Source: Chromatiales bacterium (lineage in GTDB: Bacteria > Pseudomonadota > Gammaproteobacteria > UBA6429). From it: a stretch of 64,000 nucleotides of DNA. Shown here one piece after another: positions 17,999-25,502 of this stretch. Position 1 is the first letter of the stretch. Every line of letters starts with the position of its first letter. The notes beneath the pieces are model-generated. The model was given only the letters and a program-made list of their open reading frames with translations, made no database searches and was not told the origin of the DNA. Made by a program: the position numbers and the translations under genes. The stretch is taken from the NCBI GenBank assembly GCA_027076405.1, contig JALTJN010000362.1, positions 434,001 to 498,000 on the forward strand, in the 5' to 3' direction.

Positions 17999-19108
17999 AT
18001 GATTTGCTGGAGTATTAAAACATTATTTGCTGAGCCGATGCGTTTAATGGTTAGCGCGCTGGCGGTTGCGGTGTCTTTTATTCTGGTGATATTTTTTAGT
18101 GCCGTATTTGAAGGTGAGTCTGATCAAATTGTTGCTTACCTGAAAAAAATGAATACGGATGTATGGGTTATGCAAAAAGGCGTATCTAATATGCATATGT
18201 CCAGCTCCATGTTGTGGGACTGGAAGGTCGATAAGATTGCAAAACTCCCTGAAGTTGATGAGGTGTCGGCAATTTTATTTTTAAATGGTCCGGTAAAAAT
18301 TGGTGGTAAGGACTGGTTTGCTTATCTTATTGGCTTATCACCAAAATACCCGCGTGGTGGACCATGGGATATGGTTAAAGGAAAAGCCATTCCGGATAAA
18401 GGAGAAGCGGTAATACCGGAAGTGATTAGCCGGCTTACAGGAATTACCATTGATGATGATATTGTGATGGTTGATCGAAGTTTAAAAGTTGTTGGTTTAA
18501 CTCGCGGCACCTTTTCAATGGCAAGTTCAGTTGTTTTTGTATCGTACGATGATTTATCCGGTTTGGTTGATGCTCAAAATCAGTTTAGTTACATCATGGT
18601 TAATGCAAAGCCGGGAGTTAAAACGCAAAGCTTAATTAAAAGTATTAAAAATGAAATAGATAAAGTAAATGTATTAAGTAATAAAGATTTTATTGATAGT
18701 GACTGGACACTGGCAGTTCAAATGGGAGCAGAGATTCTTCGAATGATGACAGCCATCGGTACCTTGCTGGCAACACTTATTGTTGCCTTTACTGCTTACT
18801 CACTTATTGCTCGAAAAAAACAGGAGCTTGCCGTTGCTAAAGCATTAGGTTTTAGTAACGGGAGTATTTATTTGGCCGCACTGTGTCAGAGTGTTGTTAT
18901 AACCGGGCTTGGGTTACTTGTGACCTTGTTGCTTTCATATACTTTACTTATCTGGTTGCCTGTCTTTATTCCGCAACTGAATTTAACGATACATTTAAAT
19001 CAGTTTGTTCCTCTTGCCATCATCGCAATACCGGTTGCCGTTGTGGCTTCACTAATAGCCGCACATATAGTAGCCAAGGTTGATCCTATGACTGTCTTTA
19101 AAGGATAA
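17999..19108 (+). CDS. ABC transporter permease, FtsX/MacB type (second)
   Basis: 369-residue second permease with the same layout as its neighbour: helix near the N-terminus (MVSALAVAVSFILVIFF), periplasmic domain, three C-terminal helices and the coupling-loop signature AKALGFSNGSIY. The start at 17999 is used because CAGGAG lies 9 bases upstream; the frame is open further back but inside the first permease gene. The two permeases most likely form a heterodimer. It is followed after 10 bases by the ATPase gene. Confidence 0.85.
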   Translation: MICWSIKTLFAEPMRLMVSALAVAVSFILVIFFSAVFEGESDQIVAYLKKMNTDVWVMQKGVSNMHMSSSMLWDWKVDKIAKLPEVDEVSAILFLNGPVKIGGKDWFAYLIGLSPKYPRGGPWDMVKGKAIPDKGEAVIPEVISRLTGITIDDDIVMVDRSLKVVGLTRGTFSMASSVVFVSYDDLSGLVDAQNQFSYIMVNAKPGVKTQSLIKSIKNEIDKVNVLSNKDFIDSDWTLAVQMGAEILRMMTAIGTLLATLIVAFTAYSLIARKKQELAVAKALGFSNGSIYLAALCQSVVITGLGLLVTLLLSYTLLIWLPVFIPQLNLTIHLNQFVPLAIIAIPVAVVASLIAAHIVAKVDPMTVFKG

Positions 19109-19118
19109 GGTTTAGTTC

Positions 19119-19970
19119 ATGACAGCAAAAACAATTTTAGAAGCAAATAATTTAAGTAAAATATTCGGGCACGATACATCTGAAGTACGGGCAGTTGATA
19201 ATGTTAGTTTAAATATTAAACGTGGCGAGTTAGTACTTATTATGGGGCCATCGGGCTCAGGTAAAACAACATTGCTGTCAATGCTTGGTGCATTGTTAGG
19301 TCCAACATCAGGTAAAGTGATTATTGATGGTATGGACATTAGTGTTATGACGAATACAGAACTTGCTGCCTTGAGAGCAAGGAAAATTGGTTTTGTTTTT
19401 CAGGCATTTAATTTGCTGGAAGCCTTAACGGTCGAAGAAAATATTCTTTTCCCTGCACAATTAAATACAGGCGGTATAGCTGCGGCAAAGTTACGTCTTG
19501 ATAAATTGCTAGACAGGCTGGATTTGACTAAACGCCGATATGCTTTACCAAATACATTATCCGGTGGAGAAAAACAACGTGTTGCAATTGCCCGCGCTTT
19601 AATAAATCAACCGCCTATTATTCTGGCAGATGAACCGACAGGTAACCTTGATTCACACAAAGGTCAGGAAGTCATGATGATTCTGCATGATATTGCGCGT
19701 GATGATGGTTGTGCTGTACTTATGGTGACGCATGACCCTCGGGTTGAAGAGATTGCTGATCGTGTTTTGTGGCTGGAAGATGGTGCTATTCGGGACAGAA
19801 AATCAGAAAAACATTTCTGGGTTCATGATCCTGTTTGTGGCATGAGAGTCGATGAATGGACAGCAACCATTACTACTGAATTTAACAATAAAAAATATAT
19901 TTTCTGTTCACAACGCTGTCTTGAAAGGTTTGATGCTGATACAGAAAAATATATCGGTATAGCTAAATAG
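19119..19970 (+). CDS. ABC transporter ATP-binding protein fused to a YHS domain
   Basis: 283 residues. Residues 1-230 form a MacB/LolD-type ATPase: Walker A GPSGSGKT (43-50), signature LSGGEKQR (147-154), Walker B ILADEPTGNLD (168-178) and the switch His in MVTHDP. Residues 235-280 form a YHS domain (HDPVCGMRVDEW, then Cys263 and Cys267), a small metal-binding fold usually found on copper ATPases and metal-handling proteins. A YHS tail on a MacB-type ATPase is uncommon and suggests metal-responsive or metal-linked export. It overlaps the convergent kinase gene by 8 bases. Confidence 0.9.
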   Translation: MTAKTILEANNLSKIFGHDTSEVRAVDNVSLNIKRGELVLIMGPSGSGKTTLLSMLGALLGPTSGKVIIDGMDISVMTNTELAALRARKIGFVFQAFNLLEALTVEENILFPAQLNTGGIAAAKLRLDKLLDRLDLTKRRYALPNTLSGGEKQRVAIARALINQPPIILADEPTGNLDSHKGQEVMMILHDIARDDGCAVLMVTHDPRVEEIADRVLWLEDGAIRDRKSEKHFWVHDPVCGMRVDEWTATITTEFNNKKYIFCSQRCLERFDADTEKYIGIAK

Positions 19971-21423
19971 CTCTCATATTATCTAGCATCAGTTTCATCC
20001 ATTCCTGATAGCGCTGTTGTAAGGCATCGTTATTTTCTGGTTTAAACCATTTTCCTGCATCATCTTCCGGCCAGTGAGAAGGTTGGCCGGCTAATAAATA
20101 AGCTGTGCCCCTTGCCGTTGCTTCACACTCGGTTGGACAGTAAACCGGTAAGCCGGATAAATCTGCAAGTCGCTGATTCATTCCATCTAATGATGCCAGT
20201 CCACCTGTAATTTGAATTTGTTCGGGGGGAGACGAGAGTTTACTCATTTCATCCAGACAGGCTTGCAGTAAAAATATAATACTTTCTATTACCGCCACTG
20301 CCTTTTCATTCAGATCCGCCTGACGGTTAAATTTGCTAACAAAGTCAGGTCGCCAGAAAGGAGAGGCTAAACCGGAAACGCCATTTAAAAACAGAGGCGG
20401 TTTTTCTATTTCGTCTAACCATTGTGATAAACTGGTAAAAATAGAGCTATCCGGATATTGTTTTCCCAGCCATTCTAATGCGCTACCTGCTCCGTTTACG
20501 GTGCCCTCAAGTACAAAGTGATTTTGACTATCGGCATGAAGCTCGCTGTCGCGAAAGATAAGACTGGTGAGTAAGCGTCGACTATATAAAGCTAAAGGCC
20601 CGGATGAGCGTGAAAGAAAAGCACCTGTGCCGGTATTAATATATGCAGTATCGGCTTGCAGATGTCCATAAGCATACATGGCTGCGGATTGATCGCCGGT
20701 TACAAGCCGTAACGGAATATTAAAACCATCCAGTTCAATTGTTCCGTAATGATGTATTGAAGGAACACAATAGGGTAGGGCGGACATAGGGATATCAAAT
20801 AGTTTGAGTAACTCCTTATCCCATGTATGATTTTTCAAATTCCATAATTGGGTGCGAGAAGCGTTAACCGGATCAACCAGAAGAAACTTTTCTTTTACCA
20901 GACGAAAAGAGATAAAACTTGCCATCGGTCCAAAAGCAAGTTTATTGTCATCGAGTGCTGCTTTTATTTCAGGAATATTCTCAAGACACCAGCGAAGTTT
21001 ACTGGCTCCATAATGAGGTGATAAAAATAAACCGGTGATCTTGTGAATGGCTTCATTTTTATCATTAAATTGTTCAAGCCAGTCAGTGTTGCGTCGGTCT
21101 TGCCAGCTGATGACAGGTGATAAAGCTTCACCTGTTACTTTATTCCAGCAGACAATGTTTGAGCGTTGGGTTGCAAGTCCGGCAGAAATAATAAGACTTT
21201 TTTTCTCACCGATATTTTCTAAAACTTGCTGAATTGATGACTTTATTGATTCAATCACCTCTTCGGCATCCATTTCTACATAATGCTTGGCGGGGTGTTC
21301 GGTTTTAATATCATGGTAGGCACTGGCAACCATTTCACCTTGTTGATTAAAAATAATAGCACGGCTGGCGTGACCACCTTGATCAATACAAAGATAAAGC
21401 GAGTTGGGAGTAATAAAGTTCAT
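19963..21423 (-). CDS. FGGY-family carbohydrate kinase (glycerol-kinase-like)
   Basis: 486-residue FGGY kinase closest in layout to glycerol kinase. The phosphate-binding loop is LCIDQGGHASRAIIF, the catalytic loop is VTGDQSAAMYAYGHL with its Asp, the adenosine motif is GTGAFLSRSSGP, and the C-terminal domain has QITGGLASLDGMNQRLADL. Where E. coli GlpK has an Arg-Glu pair contacting glycerol (NQRETT), this protein has TQRSNI (Arg87-Ser88), so the substrate may not be glycerol. Context with GDPD and GlpD still points to glycerol or a related polyol. It is convergent with the ABC operon, and a hexanucleotide tandem repeat lies about 90 bases upstream of its start. Confidence 0.82.
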   Translation of the reverse strand: MNFITPNSLYLCIDQGGHASRAIIFNQQGEMVASAYHDIKTEHPAKHYVEMDAEEVIESIKSSIQQVLENIGEKKSLIISAGLATQRSNIVCWNKVTGEALSPVISWQDRRNTDWLEQFNDKNEAIHKITGLFLSPHYGASKLRWCLENIPEIKAALDDNKLAFGPMASFISFRLVKEKFLLVDPVNASRTQLWNLKNHTWDKELLKLFDIPMSALPYCVPSIHHYGTIELDGFNIPLRLVTGDQSAAMYAYGHLQADTAYINTGTGAFLSRSSGPLALYSRRLLTSLIFRDSELHADSQNHFVLEGTVNGAGSALEWLGKQYPDSSIFTSLSQWLDEIEKPPLFLNGVSGLASPFWRPDFVSKFNRQADLNEKAVAVIESIIFLLQACLDEMSKLSSPPEQIQITGGLASLDGMNQRLADLSGLPVYCPTECEATARGTAYLLAGQPSHWPEDDAGKWFKPENNDALQQRYQEWMKLMLDNMRAI

Positions 21424-21514
21424 ATTACATAGTATAGCGGCAAACCAGAGAAATTCTTTACTTGTTATCTCATGGTCATTTATTACTTAAGAAAATTAGA
21501 GAATAATAAAATAT

Positions 21515-21544
21515 GTTTATGTTTATGTTTATGTTTATGTTTAT
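21515..21544. repeat. tandem repeat (GTTTAT)x5
   Basis: Five perfect head-to-tail copies of GTTTAT, flanked by AT and GG, between the FGGY kinase start and the end of trhP. On the minus strand the array is about 90 bases upstream of the kinase ATG, where copy-number changes could alter promoter spacing. Confidence 0.9.
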
Positions 21545-21611
21545 GGTATGACGGTATTCCATAAAATATAGGCTTAATAATATTCATGTGAAAGCACTAT
21601 GAATTACAAAC

Positions 21612-22970
21612 TTATAGATTAACTGCGATTAATGCCTGCTCATAATTTGCTTGCGGGAGAGGAATACGAATTTCATAACCACCTCCGGGAGCTTCTTGCA
21701 TCTCGACGCCTTTTAAATTTTCCATATGACTTAGCGTGATTGTCTGGTTTCCACTTGGAGAAATGACTTCAATAGAATCACCGACAGCAAACTTGTTTTT
21801 CACCAATACTTCGGCCAAGCCTTTTTCTGCATCATAACTCTTAATTTCACCAACAAATTTTTGCTGGTTACTGTTTGAGTGACCGGTTAAATAATTCTGG
21901 TAATCCTGTTTTGGATGGCGATCATAAAAACCTTCGGTATAGCCGCGGTTGGCAAGTCCTTCTAGTTTCCCAAAAAGGTTGGCATCAAATTCTTTACCGG
22001 CAATTGCATCTTCTATAGCCTGACGATAGAGTTGTGCAGTACGCGCAACGTAATAATACGATTTTGTACGACCTTCAATTTTAAAAGAGTCCACACCAAT
22101 TTTCGTTAAGCGATCTATGTATTGAATTGCCCGTAAATCTTTTGAGTTCATGATATAGGTACCATGCTCATCTTCCATAATCGGCATATGCTGACCGGGT
22201 CGGTTAGTTTCTTCGATTAAATATGTTTTATCCGCTAAAGGATGACGCTGAACTTTAACTTCCGGAAATGCTTCAGGTGTATTGATGGCTGCCATGGCAT
22301 CAAATTCTATTTTTTGTGCATCACCCATTTCGTTTTCATCGGCTTCATGTACTTTGTATTCCCATCTGCAGGCATTGGTACAGGTACCCTGATTAGGATC
22401 TCGATGATTAAAATAGCCGGATAATAAACAACGACCCGAGTAGGCAATACATAAAGCACCGTGGACGAAGACTTCAATCTCCATGTCCGGGCACTGTTGG
22501 CGGATTTCTTCAATTTCTTCTAAAGACAATTCACGAGACAAGATAATTCGACTAACCCCCATGGATTGCCAAAATTTTACTGCCGCATAGTTAACCGTGT
22601 TTGCCTGAACTGAAAGATGAACCGGTACCTCTGGCCATTTTTCTCTGACCATCATAATTAAACCGGGGTCAGCCATAATTAAAGCATCGGGTTTCATTGC
22701 AATAACCGGTGCCATATCTGCCATGTAGGTTTTAATTTTACTGTTATGCGGCATTAAGTTACTGGCAACAAAAAACTTTTTACCTTGCTGGTGTGCTTCG
22801 TTAATTCCGGTCTCTAGATTTTCCAAGGTAAAGTCATTATTTCTTACGCGCAAGCTGTAACGTGGCTGGCCGGCATAAACAGCATCAGCTCCATAGGCAA
22901 AGGCATAGCGCATATTTCTAATGGTGCCGGCAGGCAAAAGTAATTCGGGAGTGTGGGGCTTATTAACCAT
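21612..22970 (-). CDS. trhP: tRNA hydroxylation protein TrhP (U32 peptidase family, YegQ)
   Basis: 452-residue U32-family protein matching E. coli YegQ/TrhP almost end to end. It is needed for prephenate-dependent 5-hydroxyuridine formation at tRNA position 34. Clear blocks are NMRYAFAYGADAVYAGQPRY, HLSVQANTVNY, SRELSLEEIEEIR, FVHGALCIAYSGRCLLSGY, the Cys-rich GTCTNACRWEY and DSFKIEGRTKSYYYVARTAQ. The four conserved Cys probably bind an iron-sulfur cluster. Transcribed alone. Confidence 0.95.
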   Translation of the reverse strand: MVNKPHTPELLLPAGTIRNMRYAFAYGADAVYAGQPRYSLRVRNNDFTLENLETGINEAHQQGKKFFVASNLMPHNSKIKTYMADMAPVIAMKPDALIMADPGLIMMVREKWPEVPVHLSVQANTVNYAAVKFWQSMGVSRIILSRELSLEEIEEIRQQCPDMEIEVFVHGALCIAYSGRCLLSGYFNHRDPNQGTCTNACRWEYKVHEADENEMGDAQKIEFDAMAAINTPEAFPEVKVQRHPLADKTYLIEETNRPGQHMPIMEDEHGTYIMNSKDLRAIQYIDRLTKIGVDSFKIEGRTKSYYYVARTAQLYRQAIEDAIAGKEFDANLFGKLEGLANRGYTEGFYDRHPKQDYQNYLTGHSNSNQQKFVGEIKSYDAEKGLAEVLVKNKFAVGDSIEVISPSGNQTITLSHMENLKGVEMQEAPGGGYEIRIPLPQANYEQALIAVNL

Positions 22971-23247
22971 GCTTTGAAACCTGCTTGAGCATTAAAATAG
23001 GATAAATTTGAACGCTACGTTGATATTATAAAATAGAGTTCACTATTATAGCGTAGTTAAGCTCGACGGCGAAAATTTGATGTTGAATTTTAACCATACA
23101 GTTTATAGGAAATAAGGCGGCCCAAATCTTGCAATACTTTGTTACATTTTAACTATTGCAATAATGTGGCTGTCGTAAGATAGTTGACCCACTATAAGAA
23201 CATTGCAAAACTAACGAATAAAAGCAAAGCAAGAATCGGAGAATAAT

Positions 23248-23676
23248 ATGAGTACGACAAATAAAGTCCGTGCTGAGTCACGTCAAAAAATGGATTCATT
23301 ATTAGGTGCACGTAAAGAGACATTATCACTCTATAGTGAACTTGCAGGATTACGACCATTCAAAGAAGAAGATGTAACTGTAGTTTTACAAGAGTTCTGT
23401 GAAACATTAATGGACTACACTGCAAGTGCACACTTCCAGTTATATCGTTTTATTGAAGATGGTAGCGAGCGCAGAACAAGTGTTCGCGAAGTGGCTGAAA
23501 AAATCTACCCAAATATTTCTGTTACGACAGAACAATTTCTTGATTTTAATGACAAATATGAAGCAGAGCAAAAAGGTAAGAACCTGTCATCATTAGATCA
23601 GGATTTATCGAGTCTGGGTGAAATTCTTGCAGATCGTATTTTATACGAAGATCAGGTTATTTCAGCGTTTAGTTAA
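23248..23676 (+). CDS. rsd: Rsd/AlgQ anti-RNA polymerase sigma-70 factor
   Basis: 142-residue Rsd/AlgQ family protein that binds sigma-70 region 4 and helps sigma exchange in stationary phase; in pseudomonads it is AlgQ, a regulator of alginate and other factors. The family core is visible as LQEFCETLMDYTASAHFQLYRF, then a NISVTTEQFLDFNDKYE helix and a C-terminal LGEILADRILYEDQVI helix. GGAG lies 7 bases before the ATG. The upstream 270 bases are non-coding and hold the promoter. A hairpin follows the stop. Confidence 0.9.
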   Translation: MSTTNKVRAESRQKMDSLLGARKETLSLYSELAGLRPFKEEDVTVVLQEFCETLMDYTASAHFQLYRFIEDGSERRTSVREVAEKIYPNISVTTEQFLDFNDKYEAEQKGKNLSSLDQDLSSLGEILADRILYEDQVISAFS

Positions 23677-23687
23677 GAATGCCATGT

Positions 23688-23713
23688 AAAGAGTAAATTT
23701 TAGTTTGCTCTTT
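23688..23713 (+). terminator. probable terminator after rsd
   Basis: Stem AAAGAGTAAA / TTTGCTCTTT (one G-T pair) with loop TTTTAG, 11 bases after the rsd stop. GC content of the stem is low and only a short T tract follows, so it may be leaky. Confidence 0.5.
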
Positions 23714-23741
23714 TAAATTTACCGGAGAAAAAATTAAGGGT

Positions 23742-23776
23742 GGCTGATCCAGATGCCGTCGCACCTAGGATCAGCC
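23742..23776 (-). terminator. probable terminator of the 47-aa gene
   Basis: Perfect 9-bp inverted repeat GGCTGATCC / GGATCAGCC around a 17-base loop. Read on the minus strand it lies 28 bases after the stop of the small gene and is followed by a TTAATTTTTT tract. Confidence 0.55.
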
Positions 23777-23804
23777 GGGGGTGAACTTGATTTAAAATTG
23801 TCCG

Positions 23805-23948
23805 TTACGCACAAAGCTGGAGCATTCGCTCCGCTGATTCCTTATAAATTGTTTGTTCTTTTTCCTGCTCAGAGGCGATGAGTAAAATTGCCTGCTCTAG
23901 GCTAACTTCTTTTACTTCGTAAACCGGAATATTGAGTTGTTCTGTCAT
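23805..23948 (-). CDS. small protein, 47 aa
   Basis: A 47-residue open frame (MTEQLNIPVYEVKEVSLEQ..., ending MLQLCA) preceded at 7 bases by GAGGAGG, the strongest ribosome binding site in the window. It is followed by a hairpin plus T tract on the same strand. The peptide is acidic and predicted helical (SLEQAILLIASEQEKEQ), with no membrane segment. The product is not recognised. The good translation signals and own terminator argue that it is real. Confidence 0.68.
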   Translation of the reverse strand: MTEQLNIPVYEVKEVSLEQAILLIASEQEKEQTIYKESAERMLQLCA

Positions 23949-24362
23949 TGCTATATCCTCCTCATTTCTGAAGCTAATATAACCAAGTTAAAGTGATTTG
24001 TAAAGTATGTATTGTAAGCTGTTGATTTATATGGTGCATGGTGACGTCTAAATTGTGTATTTAATGTATTTTTGTTTAAAATTTTGCCAGTTATTTCGTA
24101 AAACTTACGTATTTATACAATACTTCTAGAATGTTAATCAAGTGTTATCTTTAACATGCTGATTATTATATAAATATTGACGATTAAATGTGGTTTTTGG
24201 CTTCAGTACAGCAGAAAGCTTTGCTAAAAAAATTAATCGTATTGATAGGATATTTAGATTGCAAAGTTATTAAACTGGCAATTATTCCCTATTGCATGGA
24301 CGGGGATATAATAAGGTAACTAAATAAAGCATTTAATCTTTATTTCAGAAAAGAGTGAAAAA
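23949..24362. other. non-coding AT-rich stretch
   Basis: About 414 bases with no supported gene on either strand. A TATAAT box at 24307-24312 upstream of the PhzF gene is a plausible -10 element, but no matching -35 is seen. On the other side the region must hold the promoter of the 47-aa gene. Nothing else stands out. Confidence 0.5.
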
Positions 24363-25148
24363 ATGGAAATTACACTTTATCAAGTCGATGCATTTGCCAA
24401 TAAAGCTTTTGAAGGAAACCCCGCTGCAATCTGCCCATTAAAAAAATGGTTACCTGATGAGCTAATGCAAAAAATAGCAGCGGAAAATAATTTGTCTGAA
24501 ACAGCCTACTTTGTTCCCGCTGAAACGGGTTATGAAATAAGGTGGTTCACACCAGTTCATGAAGTAAATTTGTGTGGTCATGCCACATTAGCAGCAGCTT
24601 ATATCTTATTTAATTTCTTAAACTATAAAGAAAATAAAATTTTATTTTTATCAAAAAGTGGAATTTTAACGGTTGAAAGAAATGACTCCTGGTTGGAAAT
24701 GAATTTTCCATCTCAAGAACCTGTTATATGTTCAGTACCGGAGAAAATATTAAAGGCCTTTGAAATAGCACCTGTTGAGTGCCTGAAGTCAGAAGATTAT
24801 ATTATTGTTTTTAAAAATGAAGAAGAAGTATTAAAAGCAAAACCTAATCTATTGATGCTTTCTGAATTAGATTTGAGAGGTGTGATAATTACAGCTGAAG
24901 GAAGTCGGTATGATTTTGTGACAAGGTTTTTTGCTCCTAAATATGGAATTAATGAAGACCCTGTAACCGGTTCTGCATTCACACAACTTATACCCTACTG
25001 GTCTAAAAAACTGGGTAAAAAAGGGATGTTTGCAAAGCAGGTATCTACTCGAGGCGGAGAAGTGAGTTGTTTTGATTTAAATGATAGAGTTTGCATATCG
25101 GGTAAAGCCATTATGTATATGATTGGGAAAATAGAAATATCATGTTAG
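24363..25148 (+). CDS. PhzF family isomerase/epimerase-like protein
   Basis: 261-residue protein of the PhzF fold. Conserved features are QVDAFANKAFEGNPAAICPL at the start, the catalytic Glu in ENNLSETAYF, HEVNLCGHATLAAAYIL and the NEDPVTGSAFTQL segment. Family members isomerise small cyclic or amino-acid-like compounds; without other phenazine genes the substrate is open. It overlaps the next gene by 7 bases, indicating one transcript. Confidence 0.92.
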   Translation: MEITLYQVDAFANKAFEGNPAAICPLKKWLPDELMQKIAAENNLSETAYFVPAETGYEIRWFTPVHEVNLCGHATLAAAYILFNFLNYKENKILFLSKSGILTVERNDSWLEMNFPSQEPVICSVPEKILKAFEIAPVECLKSEDYIIVFKNEEEVLKAKPNLLMLSELDLRGVIITAEGSRYDFVTRFFAPKYGINEDPVTGSAFTQLIPYWSKKLGKKGMFAKQVSTRGGEVSCFDLNDRVCISGKAIMYMIGKIEISC

Positions 25149-25471
25149 GGAAAATAGCGATAGGTCTTGCGATATTTACGGTGCTTGTATTTCCTGTTGT
25201 TTTTATTGGGGGCTCATTACTGGATCGACTTATACACTTACCAGGAATGTTGTCACGATTTTTAGAATTACTGGTTTATTTTATTCCCTTATATTCACTT
25301 ATTATTGTGATTCTTGGGCATAAATCTAAAAACGCTAATGAAGGTTATGGTTTGTGGCTCAATATTAGCATGGGGATAGGGTATTTAGTTATTAGTTGCG
25401 TTGTCCTTTTTGCGACTTTTATTCTTTATAAATTATTGACCGAAGGTTTGAATCTGGGAGGGATTCGATAG
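25142..25471 (+). CDS. small integral membrane protein, 109 aa
   Basis: The product is not recognised. Three strong hydrophobic segments: IAIGLAIFTVLVFPVVFIGG, LLVYFIPLYSLIIVIL and YLVISCVVLFATFILY, joined by a polar KSKNANEGYG loop. It overlaps the PhzF gene by 7 bases and is translationally coupled to it. Confidence 0.68.
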   Translation: MLGKIAIGLAIFTVLVFPVVFIGGSLLDRLIHLPGMLSRFLELLVYFIPLYSLIIVILGHKSKNANEGYGLWLNISMGIGYLVISCVVLFATFILYKLLTEGLNLGGIR

Positions 25472-25502
25472 AAGAAAACCGGACAAGCCCCATAAATTTA
25501 AT

